DNA from: Nectonema munidae
Taxonomy: Eukaryota; Nematomorpha; Nectonematoida; Nectonematidae
NCBI GenBank assembly: GCA_030549495.1
Contig: JAUIRK010000787.1
Span: forward strand, 37,745 to 101,744
Length of the DNA: 64,000 nucleotides
Direction of reading: 5' to 3'
The notes beneath the pieces were generated by a model. It was not told the origin of the DNA and did no database searches. It worked only from the letters and a program-made list of their open reading frames with translations. Shown in pieces: positions 1 through 10,837 of this stretch. Position numbers and translations under genes: made by a program. Every line of letters starts with the position of its first letter. Positions within the stretch are counted from its first letter, which is position 1.

Positions 1-989
1 ATCTTATTTGTTCTAAATATATTGACTAATTAAATCCCCAATTAACCAACTATCAAACGAAACATGTAAATTATTCATATTATGAATTGTTTATAAATCT
101 GATTTCATTTATAATAGCAACAATAGTAAATAATTTGTAATAGTTTAGAGAGTCAAGTAACAGCCCTTTATAACAAAGTACATCAGCGTATCTCACTTTA
201 TCTCGTGGAACCCCTACGTGGAACTCTACGGAACCCTAGGATTCCGCGGAACCCCGTTTGAGAAACGCAGAATTTCAGAATAATATAACTTGATCACTAC
301 ACATTTACTTTTGAAAAGATATCTTTCTAGGCAAATATATAAGTGATAAAATTGGAAACTCTAAAACTTAGAAATGTGAAAAATGGTGTAAGCATACTCT
401 TAGCTTTAAACTTGAACACTGAACACTCAAATACTTCGTTATAATGACACTGTAGCATAGAGGGCGTAAAAATGGATCATATCCAATCCTTTTTTCAAAA
501 ACAAAAATTATTGATAGGAAACGAATACATCGTAAATCCAATTGGTCATCGTGAATAACCTTGTGCTGGTGAATAGAAATGATAAAGTTGACTGACAAGA
601 AAAAAGTAATCTAAAATCCCGAAAGAATATAAAAGAGGTTATTCATGCGTTGCTAGACATTTCTAGAAATGTTCACTCATTTTTTCATGAGACGCGTGAT
701 GAATCTCATGAAAAATGATGTATTTATAAGTGTTCTCCGTCAAATATAGTTGATAATATTGGATTTAATATATGGTGAAATTTTGACATACAAAGATTGA
801 CTGCCAGAGATTAGAAACTCAAATTTTAATGAAGACTCCATCATATTTCACCCACCAAAATACACACGGACAAATTTTACTCAGACAAATAAGTATTTAT
901 TTTAAAAAAAAAAATATGGCCTTGTGTGAGAAGTTGGTATGTACATAATATTCTCACCCTTACATTTATTTGCCTCCAATTTGGTACAG
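1..989. other. Non-coding sequence upstream of the first GPCR exon (intron)
   Basis: No exon is recognisable here. The stretch should be intron, because the exon at 990 begins inside the receptor's DRY/DRF motif, so earlier exons must lie to the left. It contains one hAT-like terminal fragment (185-275). The open frames seen on either strand lack homology and overlap AT-rich sequence. Confidence 0.5.
185..275. repeat. Fragment of a hAT-type terminal region
   Basis: The stretch is locally GC-rich, has repeated GGAACCC-like words and ends in GTTTGAGAAACGC. Read in reverse this resembles the usual hAT non-autonomous terminus (CAG-GTTTCTCAAAC-GGGGTTCC type). Only one end is visible and no target duplication was found, so it is a relic. 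Confidence 0.35.
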
Positions 990-1187
990 ATTCCTGGCCA
1001 TCGTTTACGTTTTGCACGCAAAGTTGTCCGTCAAAAAAGCTTCTTGGATCATCTTCGTGATTTGGCTTCTCTCTGCAGCCATTTCTGCTCCCTATCTCCT
1101 CTACTCCAACATCCACTCCATTCACTACACTGATTTGACACATCGCACCATTTGTTATCTCAACATTTCTGACACTTCTTATCTGAT
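990..1187 (+). CDS. Peptide GPCR, exon with second intracellular loop, TM4 and start of ECL2
   Basis: This is an internal exon of a rhodopsin-family (class A) seven-helix receptor of the plasma membrane. The intron ends in TACAG at 985-989, and the exon opens by completing an Arg codon and reading FLAIVYVLHAKLSVKKASW, the loop after the DRF/DRY motif. A hydrophobic TM4 follows (IIFVIWLLSAAISAPYLLY), then an extracellular segment with RTICYLN, whose Cys is the expected partner for the TM3 disulphide. The exon ends at AT before gtaaga, in phase 2, which joins the next exon at 5613 as a Met codon. The loop sequence is closest in style to invertebrate NPY/RYamide/tachykinin-type neuropeptide receptors. 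The ligand cannot be assigned. TM1-TM3 are not in the window. Confidence 0.85.
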
Positions 1188-2011
1188 GTAAGACTTTCTT
1201 TATTTCAACAAGTAAACTCCAAACACTCAAAATCAGCAAGATTTCTTGCCCTAAAATCATGAAATATTAACAAATTGCAATTTTATTAATTTTTGACTTG
1301 TTAATTAGTGAATTACATAGTAAAGTTACTATTTTAGCGTTTTGCACATCTCACAAACTTTCGATTTCAAAAATCCAAATTTACATCCTCCTTTGAGCTT
1401 ACAATAAAATAATTATTTTTAACTTAATCATTTTAACTTTCTAGCATTTCTTATTCTTATTCTTCTTATAGGTGTAATTAGTTATTTAGTCAGTTAATTA
1501 ATTAATTAGTTTTTCAAATCTAAATAAAGATTTTTCGCAATTAGTAATTAAAAAATTTTTAGAATAAAAAATTGCTTCTCTCAGAAAAATCCATCTCAAG
1601 CGAGTTGTTAGTTAGTTTGCTAGCTCTATTAAATATATAAAAGCTTCAGCTAGCTACATCGTCAATAGAGAGATCCCCGTTTTGTGAGATGTTCGAAATC
1701 ATCTACTTCTTGTGTAAGCTTAATCTGCATATTAATTATGTCTTAATTAATCCTAAGTAAGCAATATTATACTTTTATTTGCCTTTTGAAGCTCTTTTTA
1801 GACGACGTGGTGGTCATTTAACTACATTTTTATTTTACACCACTGAGACAGAGTTTTCTCAGCATTGTATAAAATATGTTTTACTTCTACTCGTTTTTTT
1901 ACTTCTACATACCACAACTTTACTACATTACCAGAATCTTGAATGCTGTTAAAGCTGTCTTCAAAAATATATTATCTATTTTGAAAGCAATATAATAGTA
2001 GTATACTATTA

Positions 2012-2090
2012 GGGGCGTGAGTAGGGTTGGTTAGATGCTGGATTCGATAACTTAAGGTCTTGGGTTTGATAATCAAAAGCGAAAACCCGC
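2012..2090 (+). mobile_element. tRNA-headed SINE, 5' fragment
   Basis: This is the first of five related copies in the window. It begins GGGGCGTGAGTAGGGTTGGTTAGAT, which resembles a tRNA D-arm with a pol III A box. It continues to a mutated B box (GGGTTTGATAA in place of GGTTCGATCCC). The 3' body found in the better copies is missing. Confidence 0.6.
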
Positions 2091-2599
2091 CAATAATTTG
2101 CTCCTATAGTATTGATTAGTGCGCTTGAAGGAAAACAAATTTTGATAAAAGCCAAATTGATCTAGCTTATGTTTGAACCAGTTTATTGCCTGAGAAATTA
2201 CGATGTCTTCACTCAAAGGATAGCATTAAGATACATATCAAGCATACACACACACAACCGATTAGACATAAACCATGTTTAATATAATCTTACGAGGTAA
2301 AATCTAAATACAGAGATTTTTTGTACAAATCCTTAACTTTTTGTTGCCAAAAATTGACCTACCACAGCTATACCTTAATATTTATGTCGTTTTTTGCTAA
2401 AAATTTTATAACCTTTTTTTTCTTTCAAAAATTTGTTTCAATTTTTTTGTTAATTATAAAAAAATTAAATGCATTAAATTAAAATTTTCATTTTCTTTTT
2501 TCAGTGATTCAAGTTTGATGAAATTGGTCTTTTTTTTTATTACATAAAATGAAAATTCAAGCATGCATAAAATTGTTCTTTAAAATCTTTTCCTATTAG

Positions 2600-2762
2600 T
2601 TCCCTTGTTCTTCTTCTTCTTCTACACCTTGTCCCCAAGTTGAGAGTCGGTGGCCATGATCTTGAGTCTCCATTTTCCTCTATCCTCAGCATCATCTTCT
2701 GAGAGAGGATTTCCTTTTTCTTTTGCCGACTACAGACCCATCAAAAGCTAGATATAATCTAA
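2600..2762 (-). mobile_element. Non-LTR retrotransposon 3' tail (relic)
   Basis: On the minus strand, about 35 codons reading NPLSEDDAEDRGKWRLKI end at a TAG stop. They are followed by GAAGAAGAAG repeats, the kind of simple 3' tail many non-LTR elements carry. The acidic DRxxWR ending resembles the C-terminus of non-LTR ORF2 proteins. The match is short, so the family is uncertain. Confidence 0.4.
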
Positions 2763-3089
2763 AAAAAATTCAAGGGACATTTTGTTCACGGAGAAGGCGT
2801 TGACTTGCGTTTCAAGAAGATATAAGTTAGACGGCAAGAATTTTAGTGAAGCAAAGCATTTTACGAAATCAACTAAGCATCTAACAGAGTTCAAAATTTT
2901 TAAAATAGAAGAAATGTCGGCATTGTGACTTTGGACATTATGTCACGCGACATTGAGTACATCTGTATTTTGTATATATTCACGTTTTTTTTACAGGCTA
3001 CACTGATAGTTATACGATTCAAGAGCTCTCCCTAACGAAAAGCGAGTTTAAGACTACATTTAATAGTATATCACTTTTTACATAAACTC

Positions 3090-3226
3090 GGGGTGAGTAG
3101 GATTCAATAACTCAAGGTCTTGGGTTCGATCCCGCATCAAGCCTGCTTTCCTCATAGTTCGATACAAGCGGCGCAATTGTGCCTTTTCGATGAAAACACC
3201 ACATGGTACCTTTATCTTTTATCTTT
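3090..3226 (+). mobile_element. tRNA-headed SINE copy
   Basis: This copy shares the B box GGTTCGATCCC with the copies at 12103 and 31901. It also shares the downstream body (CATCAAGCCT, GTTCGATACAAGCGGCGC, GATGAAAACACC) and the TTTATCTTT repeats at the 3' end. A short deletion removed the A-box part (GTTGGTTAGATACC). Confidence 0.75.
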
Positions 3227-3680
3227 ACATTATGATTCCAGTCAAAGTTCACGTGTCTACTATTCTAAACTATTTCATGCTGCAGTATGCTATCTTTATG
3301 CGAAGAAGAGCTTTACAAAAATTTTGAAATCACTTTTTTCAACACTTCTTTCAGCATATCTGAAAAGATCTTTCCAGCTTTGGGCGTCTGGACATCGGAA
3401 TTAAAATCCACTTTCAAATCCTCCAAACTTCAGACAATTTTTCTCGATGTCATGCTTTGAGCAAATATGCAATAACTTGAGCATTTACGCACAACTCACG
3501 CATCTCATTTGATTTGCTTGCAATCAAGATTATGAGAAGGAGGATTATTGTGTCTGCTATTTTAAATCTCTATGATTCACTCACAAACACAATTCAATGA
3601 TGAGAATTAAGGCGTTTGTTTTGTACAGAGGTATCAATCAATTATTGAATTTTAATAGCAATAAAAGTAAAAGCATCATT

Positions 3681-3706
3681 ACTACTACTACTACTACTAC
3701 TACTAC
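3681..3706. repeat. (ACT)n microsatellite
   Basis: Nearly nine uninterrupted ACT repeats are seen directly. They generate a Thr run in one frame, which is not evidence of a gene. Confidence 0.9.
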
Positions 3707-4219
3707 CAAACAACCATATCATTTGCTTTCAAAATATGGACATGATTGCTGCACACATATTAGGACAAAAAGTATGCAGTATTTGAACAAGATGTATTGC
3801 AGAGATATGTACAGAACTGTGTCTAATACATGCCATCAAATGGAAATTACAATTTAATACAAATATTATTAAATCACTTCGAAATCATCCTTGAAACATT
3901 TGATGATGATAATTTGATTACAGCACAAACTTTGTGCTAAACCAGAATTCAATTATTATTAGATTCAGGCTGAAAAATGAGGCGGTGGCGCGTGATTCGC
4001 TCCTTTTGTTTCAAATCAAAACCCTCCATTTTAGTTGCAATCGTTTAAAATAGCTTTTTTCGCTGTTTAGCTTTAATATGATAGATATTGAATTTGCGAT
4101 TTGAAGATGTATAAGGATTTATTCTCATATTCTTATCTCATCATAAATCGATGAAGTAGTGAAAAGGGGCATTAATTGAGGAAGTTTTTGAGCCCCAAAA
4201 TGGAAATTTGATTGTACCA

Positions 4220-4290
4220 CATATATATATATATTATTATATATGTGTCTCCCCGGAGGTCTTGCCAGACCTCTAAGTATATATATATAC
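4220..4290. repeat. TA microsatellite around a short hairpin
   Basis: Two (AT)n tracts flank CCGGAGGTCTTGCCAGACCTC. That sequence contains a perfect 7-bp stem (GAGGTCT / AGACCTC) with a TGCC loop. It is probably a tiny foldback or a simple-repeat derivative. No function is evident. Confidence 0.6.
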
Positions 4291-5374
4291 TTCGATTTCT
4301 AGAAGCTTTATTTTTGACTTCAAATCGAGTACTTGGATACGTGCCAATTTTTTAGAGTCTTTCTGGCGCATTTCCCATCTTGCAAAATGTAAGGCTTATT
4401 ATGTATATATACATATTATTTACATTTTTTAGGAATGGAATATTCATAGAGTTTTAAATGATAAATTAGGTGTATGAATTCCATTTTCAACAAAGCTAAT
4501 TAAAAAATCCAATCATCAAAAAGAGGAGAGTGAAGATATGAAGATAGAGCACGATCAATCCTATCACTTTTACAGTTACAATAAAATAAAATTAAATATA
4601 TCTGCCCTCACTTTATTTCACAGTTTCTTTGTTAGAAGGAAAAACACCGTTTTTAGCAGCTCTTTGTTGTGATAAGAACACACAGTTTTTGCTACAAAGC
4701 AATAACACGCCTGTGCATTCCTGCCAAGTTATATAGCAATAAAGTGAGGAAGGCTACGTAGGTCATGGTTGTGTTGGTAGTGGGTGTGCTTGCGTAATAT
4801 CTGTTCTTTTATGACTTCAACTATCGAGTCAAGTGTTCAAAGCGGAAAGAAGCCTATTTCGGGCGAAGTGCCATTTTTACATTCTTGGATCTTTTCTCCT
4901 CTCCCTTCTAGGAAGAAATTTCATATAAAAAAAATCGATTCTCACGTATTGTTTGAAAATAATTGAAATGAGGATGATAAAAGTACGTTTTTATGGAAAA
5001 CACATAAGTGAATAATAGTCCGAGGGTAGTTGAAATTTCTGACACTTTTTAAGAATGAATGTCTTATAAATTAAATCCTTATAAAAATTCTTTGTTGTTT
5101 TCGATTTTCTCAATATTTACCTTGTTGGTAAATTTATATTTGACTATTAAAAACAAAATAAAACATTAAATTGTGTAGTATACTTTTTTTCTAGTAAATA
5201 AAAAGTTAAGTAAAATATTTTGTCTGTCAAAAAAAGGCACGTGTATCTTTTACAATATTAATACCCTTTGTGAGCTTTGAACTTCATTCTTTGAGGCTAA
5301 ACTTGATGTCTCAGGCTTCAATGAAATTAGATAATTTTTTTCCAGTTTCAGAATCCTTCTTCAACAAATTCTTA

Positions 5375-5455
5375 TATGGACCCCTCTAAAAATAGTGTGG
5401 AGCCCATGCGGGTCCACGTGAACAAACTTGAGAAATACTCGGGTAAGGCAAAGAA
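5375..5455. repeat. hAT-type MITE fragment
   Basis: GGACCCCT, GCGGGTCCACGTG and an AACTTGAGAAA end resemble the terminal words of the complete hAT MITE at 6970-7699 (GGGGTCCACATGGACCCC and GGTTGAGAACCC). Only a fragment is present. Confidence 0.4.
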
Positions 5456-5612
5456 CTTCGACAGACATCATTTGTTTCTTATAAACAAATTCTGGAACAT
5501 GAGTACTTGAATCTTTAGATTCGTTTCTGGAGGGAGATAACAACAAGATCGATTATTTTTGCCAAAGAAGATCTATCACTGATACATAAAATATATTCTT
5601 TCTTTATTCTAG

Positions 5613-5763
5613 GTACACCTTGTTCATTATGACCATCTCATTCATCATTCCCTTCATCATTTTGTTCATAACTTATACGCGAATTGCAATCAAGTTGTGT
5701 AGAAGTGAAATGATTGGTGAACAAAGTAAACGTCAACTCATCATGAACAAATCAAAAAGAAAG
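5613..5763 (+). CDS. Peptide GPCR, exon with TM5 and third intracellular loop
   Basis: The exon joins the previous one in phase 2 (AT|G) and gives MYTLFIMTISFIIPFIILF, then ITYTRIAIKLCRSE. This is TM5 with the conserved Pro and a cytoplasmic TYxRIxIKL end typical of neuropeptide receptors. A short third intracellular loop ends in SKRK, with phase 0 at AAG|gtaggt. A following intron of 487 bp contains nothing else recognisable. Confidence 0.85.
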
Positions 5764-6250
5764 GTAGGTTGTCAGAGATATCATCTTTTGCAAATATTGA
5801 CATGTTTTGGCTTTTTAATCGAATGTTAGTCACCCTTAATTAATTATATCTGTCAACAATAACTCAACCGTAATTTTTGGCATTACAATTTTTATGTGAT
5901 TATTAAATCTTCATACTAAAAATAAAACAAATGAGATCAAAAAAAATATAGCAATCTTATTTTGTCACTTTCTTGTGCAAGTCAAGTCCACGAAATACGA
6001 TGGTAATATTTATTTTTTTGCAACACCGGTATTTTTATCAATCAGTAATTAATTTGTTATTGATTAATTGAAAACAGGTAATCGGAAGTTAATTTTTAAG
6101 TCTCGAAGTTTAGAAATGACAAAAATTTTATCACTGAGACGAATACCTTTTTACAATAATTACCTTGGCAAAAATCTCCTAAACTCTGTCTAGACTTTGC
6201 AGTAAACCGCATGTCACAATGAATTTTCCAACTTCCACAATCATTTTAAG

Positions 6251-6447
6251 GCTGTCAGAATGTTGATGATGGTGACGTTCATCTTCGTGTTATGTTACCT
6301 TCCCTATCAAACGTACTTTCTCATTGAAATCCTGTACCAAAGTGTGTCCAATCACAAGCTCACCCAACACATCTATCTCCTGTTATTCTGGATAGCGATG
6401 AGCTACGCGGCATTCAATCCCCTCATCTACTACTTCCTTAATGACAG
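6251..6447 (+). CDS. Peptide GPCR, exon with TM6, ECL3 and TM7
   Basis: The exon opens in phase 0 with AVRMLMMVTFIFVLCYLPYQ. This is TM6 with the CxLPYQ version of the class-A CWxP motif; Trp is replaced by Tyr or shifted, which is common in peptide receptors. TM7 follows as LLLFWIAMSYAAFNPLIYYF, containing NPLIYY, the NPxxY motif. The exon ends at LNDR, where the Arg codon is split AG|gtcaat. The C-terminal tail should be in a later exon. One possible acceptor after a long T tract at 7994 would add about 13 residues and a stop at 8035-8037, but that tail does not look typical. Reading through the donor also meets a stop after nine codons. Confidence 0.85.
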
Positions 6448-6969
6448 GTCAATATTCCTCTCTTTTGATTGGTTTTTGTGAAAACGCTTAAAAGAGAATT
6501 CAAATTTTTCAGCCAATAGAATTTCAAGCCTGTTCTTGAAATGCTTCAAACCAGTATTTATCTACGAGAATAATCTTTCTTGCTAGTATTTACAGTACTC
6601 TTACATTGCACCATATGTCATGAACATTTTATGGCATTAGATATAGATTATAGGATTAAACAAAATTTCATCGATATTTGAAATTTTTTCATCATTATAA
6701 TTAAATTTCAATATTCAAAAAATAATCTTTTATAATTCAATACGAAAATAAATCAAAACCCCTTTCATAAGCTCTACATCTAATGAAAGGAGATCATTTA
6801 TGCATATTCCAAGGATAAGAGGAGCAAGAACTACAATTTGCTACAGAGTCAATGAACTTTTTCAACTGCGTGGAAACTTCTGTAAGCAAATTGACCTGTG
6901 GAGAAGAGGGCATTCAATTTAAAATGATTGTAAACTTGTTTAGAAAGAATTTTTCAAATGTCTTTAAAG
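6448..6969 (+). other. Sequence after the last certain GPCR exon
   Basis: AT-rich and without a recognisable exon. It is either intron or 3' flank of the receptor gene, depending on where its tail exon lies. Confidence 0.4.
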
Positions 6970-7699
6970 GAAGGTTTCCCAACGGGGTCCACATGGACCC
7001 CTAAGGGTCCATTGAGAATTTAAGGGGGTCCATGGACAAAAATATGAATATTGGGGGTCCTTTTAACACAGTAAGGGGTCCATGAAGTCTTTGCCAAAAA
7101 TAAAGAATATGTAACCAAACGAGTTATCGGCATCCACTGCTTTTTGCGCTTAATTGACAAGCTATTTATGCAATATATTCTAAAATGTTTATACTAAAGA
7201 GTGTATAATAGTAAAATAAAAATCGGATGTAGGAATATTTTATATGGTTTGGACATCTAATGACCATATTACTAATTTTTTTCTAATTACCATGTAAGTA
7301 GCGATAACAATTTCCTAAAATGACAAGTCAATTGTACAATAAAATCATTAGCGAATAGTATCTATGATTCCATGTTTAGTTTGAATGAAGTTGATTACAG
7401 TAATCTCTAGCTACTTGGCGCTTTGATTTTTATTATCGAGGCCTGGATGTATGTCGGATTTTATTTGAAAGTCATTATCGTGCATTTTTTGTTTATATTG
7501 TTCAAGGAAGCCTTTAATAGATGTGAAATTACGAATATAATATACATTCGTTTTTCTTAACTTACAATTAAAATTGTAATGTTTTCCCTATTTGAATATA
7601 CATATTTATTTATACATGTCTCTTATACACCAGGGGGTCCACAGCTAATAAGGTTATCGCTCAAAGGGTCCACAAGCAAAAAAAGGTTGAGAACCCCTG
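6970..7699. mobile_element. hAT-type non-autonomous element (MITE), 730 bp
   Basis: The left end reads AAGGTTTCCCAACGGGGTCC. The right end reads GGTTGAGAACCCCTG, which inverted gives CAGGGGTTCTCAACC, a typical hAT terminus. Further GGGGTCCA words recur just inside both ends. The flanks TCTTTAAAG (6961-6969) and TCTTAAAG (7700-7707) look like an imperfect 8-bp target duplication. The inside is AT-rich with no transposase. Confidence 0.7.
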
Positions 7700-8317
7700 T
7701 CTTAAAGCATGGATACCATTGAAATCGAGCTAGAATTATAATGAGAATCTTTCACAAGTGTATAGATGAAGAAATTTTTAAAAATCCACTTAAAATAAAA
7801 AAGGAGAAAATTTTAATATCAATTGAAGGTATACAAATAAACAAGGATATACAAATTTTGACTCCAATTTTCCCAAGTGATTTGATCGATAAAAACGTCA
7901 TTGCAAGATATTGTATTAAAATTGATATTGATTTTTATATTTGAAACAACGTCAAAATTATCATTGTCTTTGCTATCGTGCTTCTTTTTTTTAGAGAATA
8001 CATAGTTGAAGCCTCCACTTTGGCTGGCAGTGCTTGACCACCCATAAATACATCATTCATCTTAATTTTTAATTGCTTCATTTTCATTTTATTGAAAATC
8101 TTTCAAAATGTGTGTGTGTGTATGTGTGTCATTAATTCAAATAATAATTTATCCTCGATTCACGTTTCTATAAATCTCCAATTATATGTCTTCACGATCA
8201 CGTGAAGAGTTTGTTATATTCCAAAGCGTTGTTCACGTGATTAGAAACGAAATTGAAGAATTGAGAATCTTCTCATTCCTAATCTGTTTGTTTTTGCTTT
8301 CACTCTATCATATACAT
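7700..8317. other. Intergenic or intronic sequence
   Basis: It contains a TG microsatellite (8109-8129) and a good-looking splice acceptor at 7981-7994. An open frame at 7741-7944 has no recognisable product. The short putative GPCR tail exon discussed with the TM7 exon would lie at 7995-8037. Confidence 0.35.
8109..8129. repeat. (TG)n microsatellite
   Basis: TG dinucleotide repeats with one TA interruption are seen directly. Confidence 0.85.
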
Positions 8318-8391
8318 CAGGGGTCTCAAACTCAAATTACCTGGGGGCCACTAGAGGAAAAGTCAAAGGGAGGCCGGGCCGCATCACACAT

Positions 8392-10375
8392 TCAACAAAA
8401 CCAGGTTTCGTTTATTAAAAAAAGTACAAGTGTACAATATTCTAAATCTACATTTAACATAAAAAACATATCTTTAAACTGATTCCTGTTGTCTTCTAGT
8501 AAATAGTCTTTGTTGCGCTTACTCTTGCACATATGTGACATATATGGCTTGAGAGAGGAAGCAAATGAGACCCTCAATAGAGCTTGGAGATTATCATCAG
8601 TCAGTTTAGACCTGTACTTTGACATGGTGAAGTGTAAGGCGGAGAAGAGTTTTTCACACAGAAATGTGCTGCTAAAAAGGCACATGATTCGCTTAAACAT
8701 CTTTGAAAGCTCAGGGAAGGTAGGAGGCAATTCTCTCAAAAATCGTCCTAGGATGTCTGCTTTCCCATTCATTTCCCTGAACTTGGCTTTCAGCTCAGAA
8801 TTGCACTGCAGGTCTATTAGCTCCATTTGAAGCTCAGGGAGAGCGTCTTGCACATCAAAGGAAAAAGGATGAGAAAAAATTTGAAAAGTGACTTTGTGCG
8901 TTTTAACCCATTTAAGACCAAGCAAAGCAGACGATATCTAAAAAAATGCAGACGATTTATATTCAAAGTCATTGAAAAAAGCAGACGAAGATGAAATTAC
9001 TTATGTTCCAAAATAGGAACATTGGTCCTAAATGGGTTAAAGTCGCCAAACATGTGATCAAATTCTTCCTGAAGACTCACAATGGCATCAACATACTTCT
9101 CACCACTGAATGTCATGCCTGTATCCGTGAGTGCTTTGCATGCTGGGAAATGACAAATATTTTTCTCAGAGAGCTGGGTTTTCCATAGCACAAGTTTTGT
9201 AGAAAATGCTCTTACCTTGTCATAGGCAGCACTGGCAAGTCGTCCTTGGCCTTGTAACTTCTTGTTTAATGCATCCAGTTCCTGAGTAATGTCAACAAGA
9301 AAAGCTAAGTCCATGAGCCATTTTGGATTATTTAGCACAGAAACACCTTCCCATCGTTCTTCATGAAGGCTTTCACTTCGGCTCTCAACTCAAAAAATCT
9401 CTTCAGAATGGTTCCTCGACTGAACTAACGTACCTCAGTAAAGTAGAGTACATCCTTATATTCTGATCTTATTTCTTCCAAATAAGTGCAAAACGGCAGG
9501 TGCTTTAAACCTCTAGATCTGATATGGTTGATACATTTCACAACAATAGACATTATATTGTCAAACTTCAAACACTTGATGCAAAGGGCCTGATAATGAA
9601 TAATGCAATGCCGAGCAATGGCCTTTTCTACACCCTCTTCTTCTAATTTTCTTTGAACAAGTGCCACGAGTCCATTTTTCTTCCCTGTCATTGATGGTGC
9701 TCCGTCGGTTGTTATTCCAGCGGACCTCTTCCATGATAATCCGGTGTCCACAATAGCATTGCACAGCTGGCGGAATATCTCATGAACAGTAGTCTGCACA
9801 TGCATTGGCATAACTGTAAGCAACTCTTGAGTAACTTTAAAACTGTCATCAACACCACGGATCCACATTGCAAGCTGTGCAGTGTCAGTGATATCTGTGC
9901 TCTCATCAAGAGCGACTGAGTATGCACTGAAAAGTTTGGCCTTCTCACGCAGCTGGCTGTATATGTCACATGACATGTCACAAATCCGCTCTGCCACTGT
10001 GCTGGCTAAAAGACTGATATTGCTAAACCGACTCTTTTTTTCTGGACAGATTTCACTCACTACATAGCTAGCTTCAACTGGTCTTTGCATGCTTTCTTAA
10101 AAAAATATTGTTGCCTGAGTAGACATGTTTTAAGACTGGTTGGTGACTCTATCTTCTCTCTCATTTCCTTTGTATTTTTCATACACCTCAGCATGCCTAG
10201 TAGAGTAATGACGTTTGCTATTATATTCTTTGACCACTGCAAGTTTGTCTGTACATATGAGACATGTTGGTTTGCTTCTGTGCTCAACAAAAAAATATTC
10301 AATTTCCCATTTTTGTTGAAATTTTCTGTACTCAACGTCAATCTTTCTTTTCGTAGCACTGTTTGAAAAAGACAT
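8392..10375 (-). pseudogene. hAT transposase pseudogene (GTF2IRD2/ZBED-like)
   Basis: The pieces follow the GTF2IRD2-like hAT transposase order. First is an N-terminal BED-like zinc finger (KWEIEYFFVEH, PTCLIC, KRHYSTRHAEVY) at 10130-10375. A core with ALDESTDITDTAQLA, the first catalytic Asp region, TTDGAPSM and HCIIHYQALC lies at 9425-10090. Next is DLAFLVDITQELDALNKKLQG at 8997-9338. The C-terminal dimerisation part (ELQMELIDLQCN, FSSTFLCEKLFS, RSKLTDDNLQALLRVS) lies at 8392-8906. Several lesions inactivate it: a frameshift near 10060-10130, a stop where Trp is expected (9425-9427), another frameshift near 9340, and a 130-bp MITE at 8907-9036. The protein would have bound the terminal repeats and catalysed cut-and-paste transposition. 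Confidence 0.9.
8907..9036. mobile_element. piggyBac-type MITE, 130 bp, inserted in the hAT transposase
   Basis: It is flanked by TTAA on both sides (8903-8906 and 9037-9040). It has inverted ends CCCATTTAAGACCAA and TTGGTCCTAAATGGG, with 14 of 15 matching. The TTAA target and CCC...GGG ends are piggyBac hallmarks. Leaving one TTAA, the transposase frame runs straight across the site (GDF then KTHKVTF), so the insertion happened inside an already present hAT element. The inside holds repeated GCAGACGA words and no gene. Confidence 0.85.
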
Positions 10376-10837
10376 GACGTAGGCTCTTTATAGATTTAAA
10401 ATAGTAAACAAATAACCTTATTTTTTTAGATTTTAGAACAAAGAATAAATTCATTAGCCATAACAATGGATTAGAAGTACTAAGAATGAAAAAAGTTTTT
10501 TGATGCAAAGGAATTTTTTATTGGTTGAAATAAATACACTATATATACATGCATGCGAAATATGTGAATCAAATATATCGAGATTTTGTTGTTTTGCTTT
10601 TTCAGAGTTTTCGTATGTGCACATGTACAAGCATAAACAGATCTACATGGACTAATATTTGGGTCGGCTAACTAATATGCAGGGGTTTTGGTCAGCAGCT
10701 TTCACCGATGATAAAGCGGTCTGCATCTTTAGGTGTCGCGGCCCTACTGACCCTAAATTTTGAAATAAAGTTGAGGGCCACAAAATATTATTCCGAGGGC
10801 CGTAGTTGGCCCACGGGCCGGGACTTTGAGACTTGAG

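Larger units (their letters stand above)
1188..5612 (+). other. GPCR intron (4.4 kb) with repeats
   Basis: The donor gtaaga is at 1188 and the acceptor TTCTAG ends at 5612. The intron carries two SINE copies, a non-LTR tail, an ACT microsatellite, a TA-rich palindrome and a hAT fragment, each listed separately. The remaining AT-rich sequence shows no gene. The small frames at 3597-3857 and 4784-4966 have no recognisable product. Confidence 0.65.
8318..10837 (-). mobile_element. hAT (Charlie/GTF2IRD2-like) DNA transposon, inactive
   Basis: The left end is CAGGGGTCTCAAACTC followed by GGGGGCCAC. The right end, read inverted, is CTCAAGTCTCAAAGTC followed by CCCGTGGGCC. These are the imperfect terminal repeats of a hAT element. 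A transposase reading on the minus strand fills the interior (8392-10375). No clear 8-bp duplication remains (left flank ATATACAT, right flank TTTTGAGC), which suggests an old insertion with a mutated right edge. The element is visibly richer in GC than its surroundings. Confidence 0.85.

Noticed and set aside
877-1260. Minus-strand ORF of 127 codons over the first GPCR exon
   Set aside because: It is the antisense shadow of the TM4 exon; the plus-strand reading has receptor motifs and splice sites.
2230-2265. CACACA stretch considered as a feature
   Set aside because: Too short and ordinary to be informative.
3120-3404. Plus-strand ORF of 94 codons
   Set aside because: Its first part is the SINE and the rest has no protein resemblance.
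8186-8482. Plus-strand ORF of 98 codons at the hAT left end
   Set aside because: It spans the terminal repeat and antisense of the transposase C-terminus.
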